From JABMNT01 sp048262255 (GTDB lineage Bacteria > Pseudomonadota > Alphaproteobacteria > Rhodospirillales > Casp-alpha2), in NCBI GenBank assembly GCA_048262255.1, contig JBLXFH010000001.1, positions 1,736,001 to 1,800,000 of the forward strand: a DNA stretch of 64,000 nucleotides. Reading direction: 5' to 3'. The notes under the pieces were generated by a model. It was given only the letters and a program-made list of their open reading frames with translations. It was not told where the DNA came from and searched no databases. Numbering within the stretch: the stretch's first letter is position 1; each line of letters starts with the position of its first letter. Below, one piece after another: positions 43,029-51,851 of this stretch. Both the position numbers and the translations under genes were made by a program.

Positions 43029-44345
43029 ATGAGATTATCGGTGCTGAAACGATTTATGCCGAAAAGCCTGCTCGGGCGATCATTATTGATTATCGTGACG
43101 CCATTGATACTGCTGCAACTGGTTGCAGGAAGTATTTTTTATGAAACCCATTGGGACAAAATGACCCTGCGGCTGGCTCGAAGCGTCACCGGGGATATTG
43201 GGGGAATTATTGATTTGCTTCGGCGCAACCCGGACCCTGTTTACCGGGGAGAGCTATTTGCCGTTGCGGCTCAGAACTTTGACCTTGAGATGCAATTTGA
43301 GGAAGATGGGATTCTGAAGCTTGGCAACAAGGGGGAAGACGGGCTGATGGAAGAAATGCTGATCCACGCCATGACGGATTATGTGAACAAGCCCTTCGCC
43401 ATCGATACCATAAGCATCGATCGATATGTTATCATTGATGTGCAACTCCCCGATGGGGTGCTGAGGACCATCGCCCCGAAAAAGCGACTGTTCAGTTCAA
43501 CGGCGCTGGTCTTTGTTCTGTGGATGATCGGGACATCGCTCATTCTGTTTTCCATCGCCATGATTTTTATGCGCAATCAGGTCCGCCCTATCCGGCGTTT
43601 GGCGGCTGCGTCGGACAATTTTGGCAAGGGTCGAGACGTTTCCAGTTTCAAGCCGGAAGGAGCCATTGAAGTCCGACAGGCGGCTTCGGCCTTTTTGGCC
43701 ATGCGGGACAGGATCGTCAGGCAGATTCGCCAGCGCACCGATATGCTTGCCGGGGTGTCACATGATTTACGCACGCCGCTGACCCGTATGCGCCTGGAAC
43801 TGGAAATGCTTGGAGATACGGATGCGGCATCGAATTTGAAGTCCGATGTTACGGAAATGGAGCATATGCTGGAAGGGTATCTGGCATTTGCCCGAGGCGA
43901 GGGAACGGAACAACCAAGATCAACCAACCTGACGACATTGGTGGAAGAGGTGGTTCATCAGGCACGACGTAAAGGCGGCGAAATCGACTTTCATGCCGAA
44001 AGCGAGCTTGTGTTGCCGTTGCGGCCGAACGCCTTTAAGCGGTCCATAACCAATTTGATCGATAACGCATCACGGTTTGCTGCACATGTCTCCGTTCGGA
44101 TCGGCCAGCGTGAAGATGCTGTTGAGGTGATCATTGATGATGACGGGCCTGGAATTGCAGAAGAGCACAGGGAAGATGTCTTCAAGCCCTTTTATCGTGT
44201 TGAAGGGTCACGCAATCAGGGAACCGGAGGGATCGGACTGGGTTTGACAATTACGCGCGATGTGATCCGCAGCCATGGGGGAGAGATCGAACTATCCAGC
44301 TCCCCTAATGGCGGCCTAAGGGTCAGAATACGACTTCCTGTCTAA
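43029..44345 (+). CDS. EnvZ-like sensor histidine kinase
   Basis: 438 residues. Two membrane helices (about 18-38 and 155-178) bracket a periplasmic domain; then HAMP (about 180-232), HisKA with His in GVSHDLRTPLTRMRLELE, and HATPase with N-box LIDNASRFA, DDGPGI and GTGGIGLGLTI. The layout is that of EnvZ-type kinases, partner of the preceding OmpR-type regulator. Signal unknown. Confidence 0.92.
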   Translation: MRLSVLKRFMPKSLLGRSLLIIVTPLILLQLVAGSIFYETHWDKMTLRLARSVTGDIGGIIDLLRRNPDPVYRGELFAVAAQNFDLEMQFEEDGILKLGNKGEDGLMEEMLIHAMTDYVNKPFAIDTISIDRYVIIDVQLPDGVLRTIAPKKRLFSSTALVFVLWMIGTSLILFSIAMIFMRNQVRPIRRLAAASDNFGKGRDVSSFKPEGAIEVRQAASAFLAMRDRIVRQIRQRTDMLAGVSHDLRTPLTRMRLELEMLGDTDAASNLKSDVTEMEHMLEGYLAFARGEGTEQPRSTNLTTLVEEVVHQARRKGGEIDFHAESELVLPLRPNAFKRSITNLIDNASRFAAHVSVRIGQREDAVEVIIDDDGPGIAEEHREDVFKPFYRVEGSRNQGTGGIGLGLTITRDVIRSHGGEIELSSSPNGGLRVRIRLPV

Positions 44346-44472
44346 CCCGGTTTACCAAATTAAAAATTTTATTTTCAAGCTGTGAAAAGGTATCGATTCT
44401 TATATAAAATCCGCTATCCTAGATTGGGTCAATGATTAGAGCCTACGCTTATAGGTTTAAAATAGTGAGAGT

Positions 44473-45147
44473 ATGGTGGCGGATATCAAAAAAATAAAAA
44501 TTTTACTCGCTGATGATCATGCCTTGTTCCGCAGCGGCATGAAATATGTGTTGGCGGACCTGGCCGGCGAAATTGAGATTATTGAAGGTGACAGTTACAC
44601 GGAGGCCTTGCAAATAGCGGAACGCGAAAAGGATCTGGATATTGCTCTGGTTGATATCTCGATGCCCGGTCTGGATGATTTCAACGGGTTGCGTCGTCTC
44701 TGCGAAATCATGAAATTGGTTCCGGTTGTTGTTGTTTCTGCTCTCGACCGGGAGCCTGAAATTCGCAAGGCCATGGCATGTGGTATATCCGGTTACATTC
44801 CCAAAACCCTTGATAGTTCGATTGTTTTAAGCGCCTTGGCGCTGGTTTTCGCGGGTGGGGTTTATCTTCCACCGACAATTCTTGTCGATAGCCAGAATGA
44901 CGTTCCGGATCATTTGTATGACCCAAAAAAGCAAGCCTCCTCCGGGCCATTGACCCCACGACAGCTTGATGTTCTGGCATTGGTTGCGCGGGGTTATTCC
45001 AATCGGGAAATTGCAAACGAACTGAATTTGGCGGAAGGCACCGTCAAGCTGCATGTCACAGCCTTGCTTCGGGGGCTTGATGCAAGCAACCGGACGCAGG
45101 CGGTGGTAAAGGCCAATTCCCTTGGCCTGACATCCCGGGTCGGCTGA
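44473..45147 (+). CDS. NarL/FixJ-family (LuxR-type) response regulator
   Basis: 224 residues. Receiver domain starts KILLADDHALFRSGMKYVL with phospho-acceptor Asp in DIALVDISMPG; a C-terminal LuxR HTH includes TPRQLDVLALVARGYSNREIANELNLAEGTVKLHV (in pieces). No kinase is adjacent, although the preceding operon encodes an EnvZ-type kinase for a different regulator, so this is an orphan regulator. Its DNA target could be NarL-like; compare the heptamers at 7327. Confidence 0.9.
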   Translation: MVADIKKIKILLADDHALFRSGMKYVLADLAGEIEIIEGDSYTEALQIAEREKDLDIALVDISMPGLDDFNGLRRLCEIMKLVPVVVVSALDREPEIRKAMACGISGYIPKTLDSSIVLSALALVFAGGVYLPPTILVDSQNDVPDHLYDPKKQASSGPLTPRQLDVLALVARGYSNREIANELNLAEGTVKLHVTALLRGLDASNRTQAVVKANSLGLTSRVG

Positions 45148-45152
45148 ACGGC

Positions 45153-45488
45153 TCAGTATAGACGCCCACCATTGGGCACTGGCAGGGAGGGGGTCAGCAA
45201 AACAACTTCGCCCTCATCGTCGGGAAACCCAAGAACCAGTATTTCCGACATGAACTTACCGATTTGTTTGGCTGGAAAATTGATAACGGCAGCGACCTGT
45301 CTGCCGACCATCTGCTCTGGCGTATAATGTTTGGTGATCTGGGCGGATGTTTTTCTCTCGCCGATCTCGGGACCGAAATCGACCCACAATTTTAATGCCG
45401 GTCGGCGGGCTCCTTCAAAAACTTCAGCACGCAGGACAGTGCCGACACGAATGTCGACTTTCAGAAAATCATCAAATGTAATATCCAT
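45153..45488 (-). CDS. csaA: tRNA-binding domain protein CsaA
   Basis: 111-residue OB-fold protein, homologous to the tRNA-binding domains of MetRS and Trbp111, reported to have chaperone activity linked to protein export in Bacillus. Starts MDITFDDFLKVDIRVGTV and ends LTPSLPVPNGGRLY, diagnostic of CsaA. Convergent with the response-regulator gene. AAGGAGG is visible upstream of the ATG. Confidence 0.95.
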   Translation of the reverse strand: MDITFDDFLKVDIRVGTVLRAEVFEGARRPALKLWVDFGPEIGERKTSAQITKHYTPEQMVGRQVAAVINFPAKQIGKFMSEILVLGFPDDEGEVVLLTPSLPVPNGGRLY

Positions 45489-45562
45489 TATACACCTCCT
45501 TCATGTCGGGAACGGTGTCGGTAATGCGCAAAAAATGCAAGAGGGTGAAGGCATTTAAACGT

Positions 45563-45602
45563 AAAAAAACCGCTCCCGAACAGTGCCGGAAGCGGTTTTT
45601 TT
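45563..45602 (-). terminator. Terminator downstream of phasin
   Basis: AAAAAACCGCT pairs with AGCGGTTTTTT around a short loop at 45563-45602, followed on the minus strand by T. It ends the phasin transcript and separates it from csaA. Confidence 0.85.
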
Positions 45603-45620
45603 ATTTGGTAAACGCAGCGA

Positions 45621-46100
45621 TTAATTTTTGAATTTGGTCGCCAGCGCCTGCATTTCGTCAATGCTTTCTGCAAGCCGGGCATTCAATTTGTCCATGCTCT
45701 CTTTGTTCGAAGTGGCCATCATGTCAGCCAGTTCGCGCATGTTACCGAATGCGGTTTCAAAAGCGCCTTTAACGTAATCAACCTGTTTGGTTGCAGCGTC
45801 TTGAGGTGTTTTGCTTTTCGACAGGGCCGTAATTGCCGACTGGGTTTCTTCCATAGTCGTTTGCAGAATTTCGGCTTGACGTTTGGCCAGCGCTTTAACG
45901 CTTTCGGTCGCAGCCTGGTTGGCGGCCGTCAGTGCTTCAATGTTCTTTTGCTGTGTTTTGACAACAGCTTCAACATCGACCGTAGGGATGTTCATGCTGC
46001 TCGTCATTTTTGAAAAATCAGCTGTGAACTTGGAAGGGTCGAAGTCCGCAAAGAACTTGCTCATATCAAACGCTTGAAACGGATTAGATGCTTTGGTCAT
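45621..46100 (-). CDS. phaP: Phasin family protein
   Basis: 159-residue amphipathic, alpha-helical protein that coats polyhydroxyalkanoate granules. The sequence is Ala/Thr/Met/Lys-rich with heptad patterns (QKNIEALTAANQAATESVKALAKRQAEILQ) and the FDPSKF entry. It implies the organism stores PHA; no phaC is in the window. Two palindromes upstream (46153, 46212) look like PhaR operators. Followed by its own terminator. Confidence 0.9.
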   Translation of the reverse strand: MTKASNPFQAFDMSKFFADFDPSKFTADFSKMTSSMNIPTVDVEAVVKTQQKNIEALTAANQAATESVKALAKRQAEILQTTMEETQSAITALSKSKTPQDAATKQVDYVKGAFETAFGNMRELADMMATSNKESMDKLNARLAESIDEMQALATKFKN

Positions 46101-46152
46101 TGGTGGTCTCCATTTGTCCCGACACTGGGTGTCGTTGGGTTAAATAATTATA

Positions 46153-46220
46153 TTGCAGTGCAACATGACCCTTATATGCGCCTGCTTCGTACCGTTGTCA
46201 ATAAAAAATGCTGCACTGCA
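46153..46220. promoter_or_regulatory. Two TGC-rich palindromes upstream of phasin, possible PhaR sites
   Basis: TTGCA-G-TGCAA (46153-46163) and TGCA-C-TGCA (46212-46220) share the core TGCAGTGCA in opposite orientation. PhaR repressors of PHA metabolism bind TGC-rich dyads before phaP in other alphaproteobacteria. PhaR itself is not encoded here. Confidence 0.5.
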
Positions 46221-46253
46221 CAAAAAATATTTTTGGTTAAAACTCCAATAAAA

Positions 46254-46841
46254 TCAGGCGCGTGAAAATTGCCGGGCGAACCGCTCAGCCTGGTTAAGGG
46301 CCCGGTCCAAAGTAGCCATGGTTTTTGATTTGTCCGGACTATCGTCTTTCAGCCAAACCCTGAACGCGGTCAGATAAATGCCGCAGAGACCTTTCAGCCG
46401 GAGGCTACCAAAGGGGCCCGCCGTTGAAACCCCGGCGGCTTCCAGTGTGAGTTTCATGGAACTCCGGATGTTGCAGATTTGCATCAGTAATACGCAGGGA
46501 TCGCCTATGCTGCCTTGCAGGACGGCGGCGATGCCCCCGCGATAAGGCGCGAGCAAATCAAACCGGGTCATGAGAATGTCGAACAGGCGCTCGCGGACGG
46601 TCTCATCAGGTTCTTCCGGGGCCATATGGTCAAGCATCAGACGGTCTGTCCGGCGTGTAAGAATGCCAAACAAGGCACCTTTTGTCGGCAAGTGGCTCAG
46701 CAATTCAGGCTCCGGCATCTCGGCTGTTTCGGCAATTTCGTGCAAAGTGACGTAACGCCAGCCATGGGTTGTGGCCAGCTGCAGGGCGCTCTCGATAACC
46801 CGTTGCTCGGCGTCTTTTTTCTGGGTAGGTTTTTTTACCAT
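46254..46841 (-). CDS. TetR-family transcriptional regulator
   Basis: 195 residues. N-terminal HTH (about 12-58: RVIESALQLATTHGWRYVTLHEIAETAEM, with LLSHLPTKGALF). The C-terminal ligand domain is ordinary and unassigned. Starts with Lys-rich MVKKPTQKKD. It is transcribed in the same direction as proC and the phasin but is spaced from both, so targets are unknown. Confidence 0.85.
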   Translation of the reverse strand: MVKKPTQKKDAEQRVIESALQLATTHGWRYVTLHEIAETAEMPEPELLSHLPTKGALFGILTRRTDRLMLDHMAPEEPDETVRERLFDILMTRFDLLAPYRGGIAAVLQGSIGDPCVLLMQICNIRSSMKLTLEAAGVSTAGPFGSLRLKGLCGIYLTAFRVWLKDDSPDKSKTMATLDRALNQAERFARQFSRA

Positions 46842-46919
46842 ATCAAAACCAGAATCCGATTCGTTCGTATCCGGGTTACAATAATGAGGTAAAACGCTAC
46901 AGATTCCAAATGGGAAATG

Positions 46920-47735
46920 TTAACCGGCCAGTTCCCGCGACCGGTTGGTTGCGGCCTGAATGGCTTTTGTGACAAGCGGTTGCCAGCCATCATCAGACAT
47001 CAAAACGGCCAATGCTTCCGCTGTTGTGCCGCCGGGGCTGGTGACATTGACCCGCAATGTTGACGGCGTTTCGCTGGACTGACGGAGCAGTTCACCGGCA
47101 CCGGAAACGGTTTCCCGGGCAAGGCGTTCGGCTAGTGCATCCGGCAGGCCTGCCTGTTTGCCGGCCTCGGCCATACATTCGACCAGTAAAAACACATAGG
47201 CGGGGCCGCCACCCGAGAGCGCAGTCACGGCATCGATCAGGTTTTCGTCGCTGACCCATTCAACACTACCCACGGCTTGCAGAAGTTCGTCACATGTCGC
47301 ACGCTGGGCCTGGCTGGTGTGGGCATTGGGGCAGGCGACGGTAATGCCGCGGCGCACAGCGGCCGGGGTGTTCGGCATGGCGCGGATAATGACAGCCTTG
47401 GCACCCAGTATGTGTTCAAAATAACTGATGGTTTTTCCCGCAGCGATCGATAAAAACGCTGTGTCGGGTCCGGCAAAGCGGCCATAGGCGGGAGCGACTT
47501 TATCCATCATTTGCGGTTTGACGGCGAATACGACAAAGCCGGGTGTCAGTGTGTCGGGAATTTCATCAGGGCTGGAGAATGTATTTACGCCATACTGATT
47601 ACGTAAGTTTGATGCCGTTTGATCGTTGGGTTCAACAATAAATACATCTGCGGCAGTTACGCCCCTTTCCAACCAGCCCGAAAGCATGGCTTCGCCCATC
47701 TTGCCGCAACCGGCCAGTAACAAAGTGTGTTCCAT
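46920..47735 (-). CDS. proC: Pyrroline-5-carboxylate reductase
   Basis: 271-residue NADPH-dependent final step of proline synthesis. Rossmann start LLAGCGKMGEAMLSGWL, VFAVKPQMM, RAMPNTPAAVRRGIT, the GGGPAYVFLLVE hinge and SGAGELL region, and the family end VTSPGGTTAEALAVL. Follows ybjN by 7 bases in the same direction. proA and proB are at 13.5-15.9 kb. Confidence 0.96.
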   Translation of the reverse strand: MEHTLLLAGCGKMGEAMLSGWLERGVTAADVFIVEPNDQTASNLRNQYGVNTFSSPDEIPDTLTPGFVVFAVKPQMMDKVAPAYGRFAGPDTAFLSIAAGKTISYFEHILGAKAVIIRAMPNTPAAVRRGITVACPNAHTSQAQRATCDELLQAVGSVEWVSDENLIDAVTALSGGGPAYVFLLVECMAEAGKQAGLPDALAERLARETVSGAGELLRQSSETPSTLRVNVTSPGGTTAEALAVLMSDDGWQPLVTKAIQAATNRSRELAG

Positions 47736-47742
47736 AGGGCGA

Positions 47743-48246
47743 CTAGGCTTCGCCGACGGTATCGATCATCGCCGACTTGATGGCTTCATGGGCCTGTTTG
47801 CCGCCCCAGATGACATACTGAAAGGCCGGGTAGAAGCGTTCGCATTCCATGACGGCCGTTTCAACAAGATCTTCCATCTGTTCAATCACCGGGCCTTTGG
47901 CTCCGCGCAGGGGCAGGGCATGGCGATACATGGGCAAACCTTCGTCGCTCCACATGCCGAAATGCCCCAGCCACATGCGGTCATTGACCAGAGCCAGCAA
48001 TTCGTAAACCCGCGCCCGCTGATCGTCGGCGACCCGCATGTCGAAGGCGCATGTAAAATGCAACGCTTCCATTTCATCATTCCATGCGAAATAAAGGCTG
48101 TAGTCGCACCAGGTGCCAGGGACCTGAACGGCCATTTCCTGATCGCTCCGCCGATCAAAAATCCAGTCGTTGATTTCAACGATTTGTTCAATAATGTCCA
48201 ACGGATTGTCGGCAAAATGGTCTTGAGATGTGGTGATGGTTGTCAT
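47743..48246 (-). CDS. YbjN domain-containing protein
   Basis: 167-residue YbjN/bacterial sensory transduction regulator family protein, fold like type III secretion chaperones. Visible: NDWIFDRRSDQEMAVQVPGTWCDYSLYFAWNDEMEALHFTCAFDMRV (pieces) and a C-terminal ALPLRGAKGPVIEQMEDLVETAV. In alphaproteobacteria it commonly precedes proC; its function is not established, though E. coli YbjN affects motility and stress. Confidence 0.88.
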   Translation of the reverse strand: MTTITTSQDHFADNPLDIIEQIVEINDWIFDRRSDQEMAVQVPGTWCDYSLYFAWNDEMEALHFTCAFDMRVADDQRARVYELLALVNDRMWLGHFGMWSDEGLPMYRHALPLRGAKGPVIEQMEDLVETAVMECERFYPAFQYVIWGGKQAHEAIKSAMIDTVGEA

Positions 48247-48501
48247 GAGCCGCTCCCCTTACAAGCCTTGTTTGGCGCTCGAAGTACGGGCCGGTTGGGG
48301 AGAGAACACAATATCTGGCCGGATTGCTAAATATTGTGGAACCTTACCCGGTCGCTACTAATTGTAGTCTGCCCAATGGAAAACTCAGGTGCAAGGGGGA
48401 ACTGCCGTCCGTCTCCATTTTTATGTGGATAAGATCGTCAATCTGAAAACAGGCAGGATTATAAGACTCTGAGACAGGAATCTAGGACTCGCTCCTAAGA
48501 T

Positions 48502-48825
48502 TTATGTCTTCGTGGGCTTGCTTGCGGCTTTCTTCGGGCGGGGTTTCCTGGCCGAAGGGGTCGGTTTTGGTGTCGACGGATTCGCAAGCTTCGCTTCCAG
48601 ATCGGCGAGACGCTTCTCAAGTTTTTCCTGCTCTGTACGTGCCGCAATCGCCACCGCCTTGATGGCCTCGAATTCCTCACGCGGAACCAGATCCATATCG
48701 GCCAACAAGCGTTCAAGCTGCTGTCGCACTGTCGCCTCAATTTCGCTTTTCACGCCGGCCAGAGTCGAGACAGCGCCGTTGGCTACTTTGGCAAGATCGT
48801 CGAGAATGCGGTTGTTGGTTTGCAT
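48502..48825 (-). CDS. ubiK: Accessory factor UbiK (BMFP domain)
   Basis: 107 residues. N-terminal BMFP helices (NRILDDLAKVANGAVSTLAGVKSEIE, QQLERLLADMDLVPREEFEAIK) and coiled coil (RTEQEKLEKRLADLEAKL), then a Lys/Pro-rich tail. UbiK helps aerobic ubiquinone synthesis through UbiJ-like factors. ATG 48825 chosen by homology; the frame continues much further but without family sequence. Divergent from hldD. Confidence 0.9.
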   Translation of the reverse strand: MQTNNRILDDLAKVANGAVSTLAGVKSEIEATVRQQLERLLADMDLVPREEFEAIKAVAIAARTEQEKLEKRLADLEAKLANPSTPKPTPSARKPRPKKAASKPTKT

Positions 48826-48952
48826 GTGGCTTCCTGAATTTTCCTGACAGATGTTTATTATGGAAGCCGAGAGCATCTTTCGCAAGTGCGTGATGGCTTG
48901 CAGGGCTGAGCGGCAATGCCTATAAGAACGTCCCCGGATGGAAAGGTTTTTT

Positions 48953-49939
48953 ATGTACGTTGTAACCGGTGGTGCCGGATTTATCGGATCAAATATCGTC
49001 AGTGGATTGGCGGCGCGCGGGTTGGGCCCCATTGTTGTTGTCGATCGTTTGAAGGACGACGAGCGCTGGCGGAATATTGCCAAACATGAACTGGCTGATG
49101 TGATTCAGCCCGAGGCGCTGTTACCTTTTCTGACGGCCCACGCGGGAGAAGTTCAGGCCGTCATTCATATGGGGGCCATTTCTGCAACAACCGAACGCGA
49201 CGCGGACCTCATTATCGAGAATAATTTCCAGTATCCCCTAGCCTTGTGGCGCTGGTGCGCCAGCCACGATGCACGTCTTATTTATGCGTCTTCCGCCGCG
49301 ACCTATGGTGACGGCAGCCAGGGCTTTGACGACGACGGGTCTATTGAGGGGTTGGCCGGGCTCAAGCCCCTGAACGCCTACGGCTGGAGCAAACATCTGT
49401 TTGATCGCAAAGTGGCGCGGATGATGGACGATGGGGCACCTCGGCCCCCACAATGGGTTGGGCTCAAGTTTTTTAATGTTTATGGCCCCAATGAATACCA
49501 CAAGGACCGCATGTCCAGCGTGGTTTCCCAGATTTACCCGGTTGCCGCCAAGGGCGAAGCCTGTCGTTTGTTCAGGTCGCATCACCCGGATTATGGCGAC
49601 GGTGGCCAACTGCGCGATTTTATCTGGGTTGGCGATTGTGTTGATATCGTTTTGTGGCTTCTGGATCATCCGGACGTCAGTGGCCTGTACAATTGCGGGA
49701 CAGGCAAGGCCCGGAGCTTTCTCGATCTGGCGACAGCGGTTTACGCGGCCCTCGGCAAAGACGCAAAGGTCGAATATATCGACACCCCGGAAGACATCCG
49801 CGACAAATATCAGTATTTCACCGAAGCGCGGATGGAGCGATTGATAGCTGCCGGATATGGTAAGCCCATGACATCTCTGGAAGAGGGCGTGCGGAAATAT
49901 GTGCAGGAGTACTTGAGCACCGATGACCCTTACCGCTAA
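48953..49939 (+). CDS. hldD: ADP-L-glycero-D-manno-heptose-6-epimerase
   Basis: About 328 residues, SDR-type epimerase for LPS core heptose. NADP motif VTGGAGFIGSN, NNFQYPLALWRW, catalytic SSAATYG and YGWSKHLFD (YxxxK), GLKFFNVYGPNE, and DFIWVGD. ATG 48953 preferred, with GGAAAGG upstream. Supports an LPS with heptose core. hldE and gmhB are not in the window. Confidence 0.96.
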   Translation: MYVVTGGAGFIGSNIVSGLAARGLGPIVVVDRLKDDERWRNIAKHELADVIQPEALLPFLTAHAGEVQAVIHMGAISATTERDADLIIENNFQYPLALWRWCASHDARLIYASSAATYGDGSQGFDDDGSIEGLAGLKPLNAYGWSKHLFDRKVARMMDDGAPRPPQWVGLKFFNVYGPNEYHKDRMSSVVSQIYPVAAKGEACRLFRSHHPDYGDGGQLRDFIWVGDCVDIVLWLLDHPDVSGLYNCGTGKARSFLDLATAVYAALGKDAKVEYIDTPEDIRDKYQYFTEARMERLIAAGYGKPMTSLEEGVRKYVQEYLSTDDPYR

Positions 49940-49961
49940 CGGCTGATCGGTTGAACATCCC

Positions 49962-50756
49962 ATGCTTCTGACGCTTCCCTTCCTGAATATCGATCCAGTG
50001 CTTTTTCAGATCGGACCCATCGCCATTCGCTGGTATTCGCTGGCCTATATCGCCGGGCTGGTTTTTGGGTGTCTGTATGTGCGCCATCTGGCGCGCCGTC
50101 ATTCCGGTATATTAACGCCAGATGACGCCATGGATTTTATTACCTGGGCGACGGTCGGGGTCATTCTGGGCGGGCGCTTCGGTTATATCCTGTTTTACAA
50201 ACTGCCTTACTATCTGGAGAACCCCATTCAGATGCTCTACGTCTGGCAGGGCGGCATGTCATTTCATGGCGGTTTTCTGGGCGTGGTGATCGCAGGCCTG
50301 CTGTTTACCCGTAAACGCAAAATCCCGGTTCTGAAATTCGCCGACTTTCTTGCTTGTGCAGCGCCCATTGGGTTGTTTTTCGGGCGTCTGGCCAATTTTA
50401 TAAATGGCGAGCTTTATGGCCGTGTTGCGGATGTGCCTTGGGCTATGGTTTTCCCCAATGGCGGGCCGGAACCACGCCATCCCAGCCAGATTTATGAAGC
50501 CCTGCTGGAAGGTCTGGTGCTGTTCATTCTGGTCAATACGCTATGGCGCACAGACTATGTGCGGAACCGGCCGGGTGTTGCTACCGGCATTTTCATTCTC
50601 GGTTATGCCGCAGCGCGCAGTTTTGTCGAGCTGTTTCGCCAGCCCGATGCCCACATCGGGTTTTTGTTGCTGGGCAGCACCATGGGGCAATGGCTGTCGG
50701 CACCTATGGTTCTGGCCGGGGTGTGGCTTATCTTCCGGCCAAAACGTTCAACGTGA
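49962..50756 (+). CDS. lgt: Prolipoprotein diacylglyceryl transferase
   Basis: 264-residue multi-helix inner-membrane enzyme that attaches diacylglycerol to the lipobox cysteine of prolipoproteins. Motifs: RWYSLAYIAGL, WQGGMSFHGGFLG, and the signature FFGRLANFINGELYGR, plus RHPSQIYEALLEG. Ends with an overlap to midA (TGATG). The two lipoproteins at 53.9 and 55.0 kb would be its substrates. Confidence 0.97.
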   Translation: MLLTLPFLNIDPVLFQIGPIAIRWYSLAYIAGLVFGCLYVRHLARRHSGILTPDDAMDFITWATVGVILGGRFGYILFYKLPYYLENPIQMLYVWQGGMSFHGGFLGVVIAGLLFTRKRKIPVLKFADFLACAAPIGLFFGRLANFINGELYGRVADVPWAMVFPNGGPEPRHPSQIYEALLEGLVLFILVNTLWRTDYVRNRPGVATGIFILGYAAARSFVELFRQPDAHIGFLLLGSTMGQWLSAPMVLAGVWLIFRPKRST

Positions 50757-51835
50757 TGAGCGGGCTTCTTACCCATATCAAACAGCGGATTGCCAAAGAA
50801 GGTGCCCTTTCCATCGCCGACTATATGGGCGAATGCCTAAGCAACCCGATCCAGGGTTATTACATGCACAACGAACCGTTCGGGGTCAGCGGCGATTTCA
50901 TAACAGCGCCTGAAATTTCGCAGATGTTTGGCGAACTGATCGGCTTGTGGGCTGTGCACCAGTGGCATGCGCTGGATAAACCCGCAAAATTTCATTTGAT
51001 TGAACTGGGCCCGGGCCGCGGAACCTTGATGGCCGACGCCTTGCGGGCGGCTTCCGGCCTGCCTGCCTTTATGGAAGGCATGAACCTGCATCTGGTTGAG
51101 ACCAGCCAGCGCTTGCGTGCGGTTCAGAAAAACGCCCTCGCCGCATTTCGCCCGACCTGGCATGACGATATTTCCACCCTGCCGGAGGGGCCGTTCATTG
51201 TCATCGCCAATGAATTTCTCGACGCCCTGCCCATTCATCAGTTTGAATATACCGAACATGGCTGGTTGGAACGGCGGGTTGTTGTCGACGGTGAAAAACT
51301 GGCGTTTACGCCTTGGCCACCCTCATTTTCCATTGAGGCCGATATCGCGCAATTGGCGGCGCCAAAAACGGGCGACCTGTTTGAAGTTTCACCCTTGTCT
51401 AAGAAAATCATTTCAGCATTGGCTGGGCGCTGTAAAACGCAGCCGGGTTGTGCCCTGATCATCGACTATGGGCACAGCCATAGTGGATACGGTGACACCC
51501 TGCAGGCCGTGAAGGCGCACAGCTTTGCGGATCTGCTGGAAACGCCGGGCGATGCGGACCTGACGGCACATGTGGATTTTGCCGCCATGGCCAAAGCGGC
51601 GACGCAAGCCGGAGCCGTTGCTTACGGTGCGGTCGAGCAGGGGGCCTTTCTGAAATCTCTGGGCATAAACGAGCGGACGGAAACTTTGCAAAAGAACGCA
51701 ACGCCAGAGCAACGCAAACAATTGATTGCCGGACGGGACCGGCTGGTCAATGAGGATCAGATGGGACGGCTGTTCAAGGTGCTGGCGATTGCCGGACCGA
51801 AAATGCCGCCACCATCCGGCTTTCAAAACCTCTAG
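50756..51835 (+). CDS. MidA/NDUFAF7-family SAM-dependent arginine methyltransferase
   Basis: About 359 residues. Homologue of human NDUFAF7 (Complex I arginine methyltransferase). Motifs GDFITAPEISQMFGELIG, LIELGPGRGTLMADAL (SAM), VIANEFLDALPIHQF, IDYGHSHSGYGDTLQAV. ATG 50756 overlaps the lgt stop; the open frame reaches back to 50543 within lgt and is not used. lgt-midA-pgeF is a recurring alphaproteobacterial set. Confidence 0.92.
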   Translation: MSGLLTHIKQRIAKEGALSIADYMGECLSNPIQGYYMHNEPFGVSGDFITAPEISQMFGELIGLWAVHQWHALDKPAKFHLIELGPGRGTLMADALRAASGLPAFMEGMNLHLVETSQRLRAVQKNALAAFRPTWHDDISTLPEGPFIVIANEFLDALPIHQFEYTEHGWLERRVVVDGEKLAFTPWPPSFSIEADIAQLAAPKTGDLFEVSPLSKKIISALAGRCKTQPGCALIIDYGHSHSGYGDTLQAVKAHSFADLLETPGDADLTAHVDFAAMAKAATQAGAVAYGAVEQGAFLKSLGINERTETLQKNATPEQRKQLIAGRDRLVNEDQMGRLFKVLAIAGPKMPPPSGFQNL

Positions 51836-51851
51836 GATTCTGGTAAAAGGC

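Noticed and set aside
48424..48432. Second perfect DnaA box (TGTGGATAA)
   Set aside because: A nine-base match is expected by chance about once per 130 kb per strand, so two in 64 kb on both strands is unremarkable. No AT-rich unwinding region adjoins it.
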